From assembly GCA_044868005.1 (NCBI GenBank), contig JBIOVX010000044.1, forward strand, positions 1 to 64,000: 64,000 bases of DNA. The letters run 5' to 3'. The notes under the pieces were generated by a model, which saw only the letters and a program-made list of their open reading frames with translations, did no database searches and was not told where the DNA came from. Both the position numbers and the translations under genes were made by a program. The first letter of the stretch is position 1, and each line of letters begins with the position of its first letter. Positions 16,991 to 24,280 of this stretch are shown piece after piece. This DNA is from DATARR01 sp044868005. Its GTDB lineage: Bacteria > Acidobacteriota > Thermoanaerobaculia > Multivoradales > UBA5704.

Positions 16991-19216
16991 TCAGTATCTA
17001 CCGACCAGCCCCACCGTAAAGCTCCGTCCCCGCGCCAGCGAGGCGACCTCGTCCGCGGAGTCGAAGTAGAGCTCGTCGGTCAGGTTGCGGCCGAGGATGC
17101 GCAGCTCCAGGTCCTCGGTCATCCGCCAGCCGGCCCCCAGGTCCAGCACGTCGTGTCCGGGCCGCTCGACCTCGGTCGGTCCTGGACGGTCGTCGTGCTG
17201 GAAGACGCTCTCCCGCAGGTAGGCGAAGCCGCGCTCGCCGGCCCAGCGCAGCGTGACGGAGGCGTTCGGCGCGGCGATCAGGTCGAGCGGCGCGTCGTCG
17301 TCCTTGGCCTCGCCGCGCGCCACCGCAGCGGCGATCTCCAGATTGAAGCCGGCCGGCAGAGCGGTCTGGGCCTCCAGCTCCAGGCCCTTGATCTCCGCCT
17401 CGCCGCGGTTGCGGAAGAAGAAGTCCCGCACCGGCCGGAAGCGCTCGATCAGATCGTCGATCTCGTAAAAGTAGCCGTAGAGCGACACGGAGCGGCCGCC
17501 CGCGGCCCAGCGCACGGAGGCGTCGTATTGCAGGCTGGTCTCCGGATCGAGGTCCGGATTGCCGGTGATGAAGCCGCGGCCGCTGGGCCCGCGGAAGTAG
17601 CGGTCCGAGAGCAGGGGATCGCGGAAGCCGCGGGCCACCTGGAGATGGGTGGTGACGTCGTTGAAGGGGCCCACGGTCAAGCCCGCGTATCCCGAGAGCG
17701 CGCTGTGGTCCGTCGAGCGGTCGCCGAAGAAGCCGCCCGTGTTGCGCGTCTCCACCCGATCGCCGCGCAGCCCGGCCGAGACGAGGGCCCGCGCCGCCAG
17801 GGGCCGGTCGAAGGAGATGAACAGGGCCTCGTCGATCTGGCGCGCGTCGTCGATGGAGACGGCGTTCACCCCCGAGACCCGCTCGCCTTGCGGATCGAGG
17901 TTGTCCTGAGAGGTCAGCGCCTCCAGGTTGAAGCGGGAGACGACCTCGGCGCCCGCGAGCAGCCGTCCGCCGAAAATCTCGCGGGAAGCCGCGAAGCGCA
18001 ACGAGCCGTCGTCGGCGTCCACGTCGGAGCTCTCGATCTGGCGCAGCGCGGTGGACGTGGCGGCGCGGTCGCGGTTGGTCACCAGCCGGTAGGTGCCGAA
18101 GAAGAGCCCGAACTCCAGCGTCTCCCAGCCGCCCACGGGTCCGGCGTCGAGCTTGAGATTGAAGCGCCGTGAGGACTCCTTGGGATAGAAGGTGCGCACG
18201 GTGGCGACGTCCGAGGAGGGCTTGCCAACGTCCTCCGCCTCGGCCGCGGAGAAGGAAGCCTGCAGTCGCCCGAGCAGGGTGTAGCTGGTGTAGCGCAGGG
18301 CGCCGCTGCGGTCTTCATAGGAGGAGTTCGGGATCAGCTCGCCGCCGCCCGCCTCCTGATCGCCGGAGCGGCGCCAGGTGAATTCGCCGAGCAGAGCGCC
18401 GCCGGGCACGTCGCGCGTGATCTCGAGGCCGGCCGCCTCCTCGTCTGCCGCGCCGGCCTCCTTGTCGACGTGGAAGCTGAACGAGGGCGAGCCCGGCTCG
18501 GGATAGCGGGAGCGGGCGTGGATGACGCCGCCCAGGGCGTCCGAGCCGTAGGCGACGGAGCCGGGCCCGCGGGCGACCTCGATCGAGCCGAGGCTGAACG
18601 GATCGAGATAGCTGGCCGACGGCCCGGCGCGCCGCTCGGCGGTCACCCGGCCGCCGTCGAGCAGGATCAGCGTGCGGCCGCCGGCGAGGCCGCGGATCAC
18701 CGGCACCGCGGTCGTCGTCTCATCGGTGCGCGAGGCGCCGGCGATCCCCTGCAGCGCGTCGGCAAGCCGCGGCGGCCGGCGCTGCTCGAGATCCTCCTGA
18801 CCGAGGACGACAGTGGCCGCCGCCGGCGGCGCCTCGATGTTGGGCGCGATCCCCGAGACGACCGTGATGGTGTCCTTGAATCCTCCGGGGAGCGCGATCT
18901 CCATCTCGCCGGCGGCAGGCGGAGAAGTCACCTCGATGACGGGAAAGACCTCGCCCGCCGGGCTGACGGCGACGAGGCGGAAGGGAATCAGGGGAGTGGG
19001 GAGGATGCGAAACCTGCCGTCCGGGCCGGCGGTGACGGAGACCGTGAGGCCGACGACGGACACCTGATAACCCGAAGCCGGCGAGCCGCCCGGGAGCACC
19101 AGGCGGCCCTCGAAGGCGCGGGCCGGCGCGGGAATGAGAAAGAGTAGCAATACGGCGAGCAGCCGATATCGCAGCCGATACCGCAGCCAATAATGGCCGC
19201 CGGGTCTGACGTTCAT
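16991..19216 (-). CDS. TonB-dependent outer-membrane receptor
   Basis: This protein of about 741 residues has a signal peptide (ATG at 19216; hydrophobic LLAVLLLFLIPAPARA) and an N-terminal carboxypeptidase-regulatory-like beta domain (about 30-110). A plug follows with VPVIRGLAGGRTLILLDGGR and GPGSVAYGSDALGGVI, then a 22-strand-type barrel ending in a C-terminal Tyr (FTVGLVGRY), the usual outer-membrane signature. It imports a chelated metal, cobalamin or glycan; the ligand cannot be read. The signal peptide contains a small in-frame duplication, LRYRLRYRLL. The 5' leader contains a CCGGCGC hairpin but no riboswitch I recognise. Confidence 0.9.
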   Translation of the reverse strand: MNVRPGGHYWLRYRLRYRLLAVLLLFLIPAPARAFEGRLVLPGGSPASGYQVSVVGLTVSVTAGPDGRFRILPTPLIPFRLVAVSPAGEVFPVIEVTSPPAAGEMEIALPGGFKDTITVVSGIAPNIEAPPAAATVVLGQEDLEQRRPPRLADALQGIAGASRTDETTTAVPVIRGLAGGRTLILLDGGRVTAERRAGPSASYLDPFSLGSIEVARGPGSVAYGSDALGGVIHARSRYPEPGSPSFSFHVDKEAGAADEEAAGLEITRDVPGGALLGEFTWRRSGDQEAGGGELIPNSSYEDRSGALRYTSYTLLGRLQASFSAAEAEDVGKPSSDVATVRTFYPKESSRRFNLKLDAGPVGGWETLEFGLFFGTYRLVTNRDRAATSTALRQIESSDVDADDGSLRFAASREIFGGRLLAGAEVVSRFNLEALTSQDNLDPQGERVSGVNAVSIDDARQIDEALFISFDRPLAARALVSAGLRGDRVETRNTGGFFGDRSTDHSALSGYAGLTVGPFNDVTTHLQVARGFRDPLLSDRYFRGPSGRGFITGNPDLDPETSLQYDASVRWAAGGRSVSLYGYFYEIDDLIERFRPVRDFFFRNRGEAEIKGLELEAQTALPAGFNLEIAAAVARGEAKDDDAPLDLIAAPNASVTLRWAGERGFAYLRESVFQHDDRPGPTEVERPGHDVLDLGAGWRMTEDLELRILGRNLTDELYFDSADEVASLARGRSFTVGLVGRY

Positions 19217-19312
19217 GGGAGACCTCGATTCCTTGCCGGCGCTCCCTGGCGCCGGGGTTGGTTTTCCGTGTTCCGCCACGCGGTGGCGGGCTGCGGCGCG
19301 GGAGGTCTCGGT

Positions 19313-20041
19313 CTATTCGTTCAGCCGGCCGGTGAGCAGGCGTACGGAGGGGAGGAGCGGCGGCGAGCTGGAGAGCTCGGCGGCGCGCAGCAAGGAAGAG
19401 GGAAGCTGGAAGGCTCGCGAGGGAGCCAGCGGCGCGGTCCGTCCGGCGCGGGACCGCGACGGCCAGAAGAGGGGCATCCAGCGCGGGCGCGACGAGGCCA
19501 CCGAGCGCAGGGAGCTGTTCTCATCCGCCGAAGACGCCACCTGGTGGAGGCCGCTGCCGTCGCGGGCGCCTTCCACCCAGACGACGACGCCGGGGTCCCG
19601 CGGCCGCGGCCTCTCTCCGCGCGACAGGGCGGTCCCCAAGTCGGGCGGCAGAGAGGTCCTGCGGGGTGTAATGGCGAAGCGCTGCGCCGTCTCGAATTCC
19701 ACTTCCCGGCGCTCATCGCCGAAGCGCAGGAGCACGCGGGCGTCGCGGGTGGGGAAGGGCGGCAGTTGGAAGCTGAAGCGGCGGATGCCGACGTCGAGAT
19801 GCGGCGTGATCCGGATCGGATAGGAGCGGCCGCCGTCGAGCGACAGGAAGGCTTCCCACTCCTCGGCTTCCTGCGGCGGGTACTCCCATTCGACGACGGC
19901 GAGCGAGCCCGCGGGGAGCTCGCTCCCCGGCCGCGGCGACAGCAGCCGCGGCCCGGCGGCGGATGCGTAAGCCGGCCCGGCTCCCGCTGCGAGGAGCGCG
20001 AGCGGAAGGAGCAGAGGCCCGAGCCACCGGCGAAGGTTCAT
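19313..20041 (-). CDS. Exported protein of unknown function, 242 aa
   Basis: A signal peptide (MNLRRWLGPLLLPLALLAAGAGPAYA) is followed by an Ig-like segment (LLSPRPGSELPAGSLAVVEW, SLDGGRSYPIRITPHLD, ARVLLRFGD). This pattern is common in exported beta-sandwich modules that precede cell-surface proteins. The C-terminal 90 residues are Ser/Arg/Pro-rich and low complexity. It lies between the sortase gene (24 bp from its stop) and the TonB receptor (96 bp), all on the minus strand, so co-expression is likely. It has no LPxTA-type sorting signal. Confidence 0.65.
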   Translation of the reverse strand: MNLRRWLGPLLLPLALLAAGAGPAYASAAGPRLLSPRPGSELPAGSLAVVEWEYPPQEAEEWEAFLSLDGGRSYPIRITPHLDVGIRRFSFQLPPFPTRDARVLLRFGDERREVEFETAQRFAITPRRTSLPPDLGTALSRGERPRPRDPGVVVWVEGARDGSGLHQVASSADENSSLRSVASSRPRWMPLFWPSRSRAGRTAPLAPSRAFQLPSSLLRAAELSSSPPLLPSVRLLTGRLNE

Positions 20042-20065
20042 CGAGCCTAGTCTAACTCAGGAGCT

Positions 20066-20743
20066 TCATCCTCCACTTCCGGCGGCGGATTCCCGGTCGG
20101 CCCGCCGGGCGCGCACGATGAAGCGCTCGGGCGCCGAGCCCACGTAATAGAAGGGATAGCAGGTGACGAGGGTGAGCACCGGCTCGCCGGTAGCGGCGAG
20201 CACCTGCGTATCCGCAGGCTGGACGATCTTCGACCATTCCACGCGGTATTCGTACGTGCCCTCCAGCGTCTTGAGGGTGATGAGGTCGTCCTCGCGGATG
20301 TCCTGCAGGGCGCGGAAGAAGCTGTCGCGGTGGCCGGCGAGGCCGACGTTGCCCGCGGCGCTGGGCAGCGCGGTATTGGAGATGTGGCCGACGCCGCGCC
20401 GCAAGGTCTTGTTGGAAGTCCCCTCGAGGACGATGGCGGAGACGCCGACGCGCGGGATCTCGATGCGGCCGACGAGCGTTCCTTCCGCCGCCGGCCGGCG
20501 CGGACGCGAGGCGGCGGCCCGGCCGCGAAACGTCCCCAGGGCATCCGTCTCGGAAGCGGTTTCGGCGGCGGGAGCGCTCGCGGCTTCGTCCAGGAGCTTC
20601 CCCTCCCGGTATTGCGTGTAGCGCGCGTCGAGCCAGGCGTACGCCCAGTAGCCGATGCAGAGGAGGCCGGTGAGCAGCAGCGCGCGTTCGAGCCAGCGCC
20701 TGGGGGAGGTCTTCTTCATGGGGGCAGCGATGGTAGTTCTCAT
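20066..20743 (-). CDS. Class D sortase
   Basis: This membrane-anchored transpeptidase cleaves a C-terminal sorting motif and transfers the protein to an acceptor. One N-terminal helix (about 20-38) anchors it. The sortase fold follows with His138 (LAGHRD), Cys195 (TLVTCYPF) and Arg207 (ERFIV), the full catalytic set. Spacing and motifs are those of class D enzymes, which also occur in Gram-negative bacteria. Length is about 225 residues from the ATG at 20743; TTG 20758 and ATG 20719 are alternatives and the choice is uncertain. The neighbouring upstream gene encodes a protein with an LPSTA sorting signal, its probable substrate. Confidence 0.88.
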   Translation of the reverse strand: MRTTIAAPMKKTSPRRWLERALLLTGLLCIGYWAYAWLDARYTQYREGKLLDEAASAPAAETASETDALGTFRGRAAASRPRRPAAEGTLVGRIEIPRVGVSAIVLEGTSNKTLRRGVGHISNTALPSAAGNVGLAGHRDSFFRALQDIREDDLITLKTLEGTYEYRVEWSKIVQPADTQVLAATGEPVLTLVTCYPFYYVGSAPERFIVRARRADRESAAGSGG

Positions 20744-20750
20744 GGCCTCT

Positions 20751-20786
20751 AAAAACAAATCACCTGGCGCGGTCAGCGCCAGGTGA
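20751..20786 (-). terminator. Rho-independent terminator between sortase and its substrate
   Basis: A perfect 10-bp stem (TCACCTGGCG / CGCCAGGTGA) with a 7-nt loop is followed on the minus strand by TTTGTTTTT. It ends the substrate gene transcript 29 bp after its stop and sits right at the sortase start. A leaky terminator would give abundant substrate and little enzyme. Confidence 0.85.
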
Positions 20787-20814
20787 CTGGATCCAACCTC
20801 AGAGGCGGCAGCCC

Positions 20815-21312
20815 TCAGGCATTCCGCTTCGAGAGACGAAGGACGAAAGCCGCGCCCAGGGCCAGCAGGCCGAGGAGCGCCACGGTCGGCAGGTCGCTCG
20901 CGGTGCTCGGAAGGGCACTGGAGTCGCTGCTGTCGTAGCTCCCGCTCGTCGTCGTGGTCGTCTCGGTGCCGGAGCCGGAAGCGTCCGTGTCGGCGTCCGG
21001 GGTGGTGGTCACGTCCACGTCCACCGCACCCTCGGCCTTGGCGCCGGTGTCGACGTCAACGTCGACGGGGCCCGTGGTCGACTCGGTCTCGGGATGCAGC
21101 GTCGTGTCCGTAGCAGGAGCCTGCCCGGTGGTCAGCGTTCCCGCATTCGGGTCCGGCACCGGGTTGCCCGGGTTGGGCATGTTGTTATTGGTCAGGCCGG
21201 GCTCCTGCTGCAGGGTGGGGCCCGGGGCCGTCGTGTTGGCGCTCTGCGCAAAGACGGCACCGGCGAAAACCAGCGCCAGCACAGCCGCGATCGTCAAGAT
21301 TTGCCTCTTCAT
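20815..21312 (-). CDS. LPSTA-anchored, acidic low-complexity surface protein
   Basis: This 165-residue protein has a signal peptide (MKRQILTIAAVLALVFAGAVFAQ). An intrinsically disordered middle rich in Thr, Asp, Pro and Ser follows, with two VDVDV blocks at 83-87 and 97-101. The C-terminal sorting signal is LPSTA (134-138), then a helix (about 142-160), then LSKRNA. This tripartite end is what sortases recognise. It lies directly upstream of the class D sortase gene, making a dedicated enzyme-substrate pair. The Asp-rich repeats could bind divalent cations (inference). ATG at 21312 with GAGGAG 5 nt upstream. Confidence 0.85.
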   Translation of the reverse strand: MKRQILTIAAVLALVFAGAVFAQSANTTAPGPTLQQEPGLTNNNMPNPGNPVPDPNAGTLTTGQAPATDTTLHPETESTTGPVDVDVDTGAKAEGAVDVDVTTTPDADTDASGSGTETTTTTSGSYDSSDSSALPSTASDLPTVALLGLLALGAAFVLRLSKRNA

Positions 21313-21598
21313 GTGAGCTCCTCTCCTGGGATGAAGTTGCTCGTCTGGAGGCCGCCCGGTGGGGCGTTCTCCGCTAACCTCTTGTAATTTTTGCGGTCGG
21401 CCGGGGTACTCTTGGCCACCCCGGATCCACCTATTCGGCGGCCGGGCTCCCCGGGGATTCGTGGTTCGTGGCGCGCCACTTCAAGATCCTCGTCCAGCCA
21501 CCGCTTCTACACGCTTGGGTATAAATGCAACCCTGGTGCCATCATCGCGGGCGTCCTTCAGAGATAATCCCCCCGGCAAAATGAAAGGGGTGCCACTG

Positions 21599-23134
21599 AT
21601 GCGCTACCGAATCCGGCTCTTCTTGACCCTCACCCTCGTTTGCGCGGTCTCCAGTCTCGCGCAGGCTCCAGGGATGGAAAAAGACGAAAAGGATGGCAAG
21701 GATAAGAACGACCTGCCGAAAGTGGAGGACCGGCTCGTCACCACGCAGCACAAGGCGATCATCGGCGGCAAAGAGATCCGCTACACGGCCACGGCCGGCA
21801 CGCTGGTGCTGCGGGAGGAGGAGGGGAAGCCGCGCGCCAACGTCTTCTTCATCGCCTACGTGCGGGACGGCGTGCAGGACCGCGCCAAGCGCCCGGTCAC
21901 CTTCGCCTACAACGGCGGCCCCGGCTCGTCTTCCGTGTGGCTGCATCTCGGAGCGTTCGGCCCGCGCCGCGTGGAGCTACAGGCGGAAGGCATGGCGCCG
22001 CCGCCGCCCTACCGGCTGGTCGACAACGGCGAATCGATCCTCGACGTCACCGATCTGGTGTTCATCGATCCGGTGACCACGGGCTACAGCCGGGCCGCCG
22101 CCGGGGAGGACGCCAAGCAGTTCCACGGCCTCAAGGAGGACGCCGAGGCCGTGGCGGAGCTCATCCGCCTGTGGACCACCCGCTTCGGCCGCTGGTCGAG
22201 CCCCAAGTTCCTGGCCGGCGAGAGCTACGGCACCACCCGCTCGGCCCGGCTCTCCAATCTCCTCCAGGACCGTCACGGGATGTATCTCAATGGCGTCATC
22301 CTCCTCTCCTCGATCCTCAACTTCCAGACCGCCCGTTTCAGCGTCGGCAACGATCTGCCCTATCCGCTGTTCCTGCCCACCTACACGGCCACCGCCTGGT
22401 ACCACAAGCGGCTGCCGCAGGACCTGCAGGCCGCCGGTCTCCAGAAGGCGGTGGAGGAAGCCGAGCGCTTCGCCGCCGGCGAGTACACACTGGCGCTGAT
22501 GCAGGGCAACGATCTCGGCGAGGCGGCATGGAACGACGTCGCCGCCAAAGTCGCCCGCTACACCGGGCTCTCGGCGGACTACGTGAAACGGACCAATCTG
22601 CGGCCGGAGATCCAGGCCTTCATCAAGGAGCTGCTGCGCGATCAGCGCACGACGGTGGGCCGCCTCGATAGCCGCTTCAAAGGGATGGACCGCGACGCCG
22701 CCGGCCAGGAGAACGAGTTCGATCCCAGCTACGCCGCCATCCAGGGACCCTTCACCGGCACCTTCAACGACTACGTGAGCCAGGACCTCGGCTTCAAGAG
22801 CGACCTGCCCTACGAGGTCCTCACCGACCGCGTACGGCCGTGGAGCTACGGCGAGTTCGCCAATCAGTACGTCAACGTGGCCGAGGATCTGCGCCAGGCG
22901 ATGAGCCAGAATCCGGCGCTCCGCGTCTTCGTCGGCAACGGCTACTACGATCTCGCCACACCCTTCTTCGCTACCCGCTACACCTTCGACCATCTCGGCT
23001 TCGATCCCGACTACGAGCGGCGGGTCACCATGCGCTATTACGAAGCGGGCCACATGATGTACATCCGCCGGGCGGATCACGAGCAGTTGAAGAAGGACCT
23101 CGCCGAGTTCATCGCAGCGGCGAGTGGGGGGTGA
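21599..23134 (+). CDS. Exported S10-family serine carboxypeptidase
   Basis: This 511-residue protein begins with a signal peptide (MRYRIRLFLTLTLVCAVSSLAQA). It has S10 signatures: FAYNGGPGSSSVWLHLGAFG for substrate binding, catalytic Ser209 in GESYG, Asp in GYYDLATPF and His in YYEAGHMMY. It should remove C-terminal residues from peptides in the periplasm. The ATG at 21599 is chosen over 21359 and 21581 because it begins the signal peptide and has AAGGGG 8 nt upstream. The 21313-21598 region has no supported gene. It may work with the other exported peptidases here (M28, S8). Confidence 0.9.
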   Translation: MRYRIRLFLTLTLVCAVSSLAQAPGMEKDEKDGKDKNDLPKVEDRLVTTQHKAIIGGKEIRYTATAGTLVLREEEGKPRANVFFIAYVRDGVQDRAKRPVTFAYNGGPGSSSVWLHLGAFGPRRVELQAEGMAPPPPYRLVDNGESILDVTDLVFIDPVTTGYSRAAAGEDAKQFHGLKEDAEAVAELIRLWTTRFGRWSSPKFLAGESYGTTRSARLSNLLQDRHGMYLNGVILLSSILNFQTARFSVGNDLPYPLFLPTYTATAWYHKRLPQDLQAAGLQKAVEEAERFAAGEYTLALMQGNDLGEAAWNDVAAKVARYTGLSADYVKRTNLRPEIQAFIKELLRDQRTTVGRLDSRFKGMDRDAAGQENEFDPSYAAIQGPFTGTFNDYVSQDLGFKSDLPYEVLTDRVRPWSYGEFANQYVNVAEDLRQAMSQNPALRVFVGNGYYDLATPFFATRYTFDHLGFDPDYERRVTMRYYEAGHMMYIRRADHEQLKKDLAEFIAAASGG

Positions 23135-23153
23135 GGCGAAGGAAATCGCGAGG

Positions 23154-23852
23154 CTAGGACGCTGCGCGCTCCGTCCGCACCAGCGGCTCTTCCTCGCGCC
23201 AGGCCGCGCCGCCGTCCGCGTAGTGCTCGCGTTTCCAGATCGGGATCTCCGCCTTGAGGCGTTCGAGGGCCGTGCGGCTCGCTTCGTAGGCGGCGGCACG
23301 GTGGGGCGAGGCTACTGCGATCACCACGCTCGGCTCCCCTACGGGAACCTCACCCAGGCGGTGAACGATGGCGACGCGGAGATCCTTTCCGCTAGCTTCG
23401 AGGTCGGCCACGATCCGGCGGAGACCCTCCAAGGCCATGATGCGGTAGGCGCTGTAGGTGAGCTTCTCGACCGGCCGGCCGGCGTGATGATCGCGGACGG
23501 TGCCGAGGAAGACCACGACGGCACCGCGGCTTGGTCCAGAGACGGCGGCCACGACTCGTTCCGTATCGATCGGTCCGTCCACCAGCTCCGCCTGGAACGG
23601 CTCGCCGCTTCCTCCGGAGACCGGCGGTAGTAGGGCCACCTCGACGCCCTCTCGCAGAGGCTCCTCGGGAGAGACGATCCGGCCGTCCACCGCCACCGCC
23701 AACCGCGTCCAGAGAGGAATGATCTTGGGGTGATCGCTGTCGAGGCGCGTCCTCAGGTCGGAAACGCGACTCCCCTCCGCCAGCTCCAGCTCCATTTCAG
23801 AAGCGCCGAGAGCGTCTCCAGCGCTGGCGAAGGCGAGGAGGCGGATCTTCAT
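23154..23852 (-). CDS. MoaD-MoaE fusion, molybdopterin synthase
   Basis: One polypeptide carries both subunits of molybdopterin synthase, which converts cyclic pyranopterin monophosphate to molybdopterin. Residues 1-81 are a MoaD/ThiS-like domain that ends LLPPVSGG, the di-glycine normally carrying the thiocarboxylate. Residues 88-232 are MoaE with VVFLGTVRDHHAG and the active-site LKAEIPIWKRE. Fused proteins such as mycobacterial MoaX are known. Free GG is needed for sulfur transfer, so cleavage after G81 or a workaround is expected. The ATG at 23852 begins MKIRLLAFAS. No other moa gene is in the window. Confidence 0.9.
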   Translation of the reverse strand: MKIRLLAFASAGDALGASEMELELAEGSRVSDLRTRLDSDHPKIIPLWTRLAVAVDGRIVSPEEPLREGVEVALLPPVSGGSGEPFQAELVDGPIDTERVVAAVSGPSRGAVVVFLGTVRDHHAGRPVEKLTYSAYRIMALEGLRRIVADLEASGKDLRVAIVHRLGEVPVGEPSVVIAVASPHRAAAYEASRTALERLKAEIPIWKREHYADGGAAWREEEPLVRTERAAS

Positions 23853-23870
23853 AGCCGGGGATGCTAACAA

Positions 23871-23899
23871 CAAAAGAGGGCGGCCTCGCGACCGCCCCC
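23871..23899 (-). terminator. Terminator downstream of csbD-like gene
   Basis: A GGGCGG / CCGCCC stem around an 8-nt loop is followed on the minus strand by TCTTTTGTTGTT. It ends the CsbD transcript 27 bp after its stop and 20 bp before the MoaD-MoaE start. The plus side (TTCTCTTTT) is also T-rich. Confidence 0.75.
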
Positions 23900-23925
23900 T
23901 TCTCTTTTATCCGCTGAGCGGAAGG

Positions 23926-24156
23926 TTAGGGATTCTTATATCCAGCCCCCGCGGGGGTCCGGACGGATTCGAGGAACCGGTCGAAGTCGGACTCGGCCCG
24001 GGTCTTCTCCCAGCCGTAGCGCTCCTGGAGGGCGCCGACCAGCTTGTCCTTGTTGCCCTCGGCCTTGTCGAGGTCGTCGTCGGTGAGCTTGCCCCAGAAC
24101 CGCTTGGCATCGCCCTTGATCTGCTTCCAGCGTCCTTCAAAGACGTCATCGTGCAT
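23926..24156 (-). CDS. CsbD-family stress protein, 76 aa
   Basis: This small charged protein (MHDDVFEGRWKQIKG..., KLTDDDLDKAEGNKDKLVG, LQERYGWEKTRAESDFDRFL) has the full CsbD pattern. In several bacteria the family is induced by general stress or phosphate starvation; its biochemical role is unknown. The ATG at 24156 has AAGGAG 7 nt upstream. Upstream TTGCTA and TAGTGA (17-nt gap, about 24204-24232) could be the promoter. The leader shares a motif with the lipoprotein gene at 6127. It is monocistronic, with its own terminator. Confidence 0.85.
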   Translation of the reverse strand: MHDDVFEGRWKQIKGDAKRFWGKLTDDDLDKAEGNKDKLVGALQERYGWEKTRAESDFDRFLESVRTPAGAGYKNP

Positions 24157-24171
24157 GGCAGAACTCCTTCT

Positions 24172-24187
24172 CGTAGGTTGGTCTTCG
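24172..24187 (-). promoter_or_regulatory. Leader motif shared with lipoprotein gene at 6127
   Basis: On the minus strand this reads CGAAGACCAACCTACG, 16 nt upstream of the csbD-like start codon. It matches 15 of 16 bases at 6141-6156. Confidence 0.35.
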
Positions 24188-24274
24188 TTGATCGCGCCAC
24201 GCGCGTCACTACTAACTGCTTGAGGGTGTAGCAAGATCCGGGCCGATCCGCGGCAAACTTGGACGCTCTCTCCA

Positions 24275-24280
24275 TATAAT
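24275..24280 (+). promoter_or_regulatory. Consensus -10 box (TATAAT) overlapping an annotated start
   Basis: A perfect TATAAT ends at 24280. The ATG at 24279 shares its last two bases, so transcription from this box would begin near 24287, on the next in-frame start (GTG 24288). No -35 of normal spacing is obvious. Confidence 0.45.

Noticed and set aside
19217..19312. Cobalamin riboswitch upstream of the TonB receptor
   Set aside because: No B12-box-like sequence; only a local CCGGCGC hairpin.
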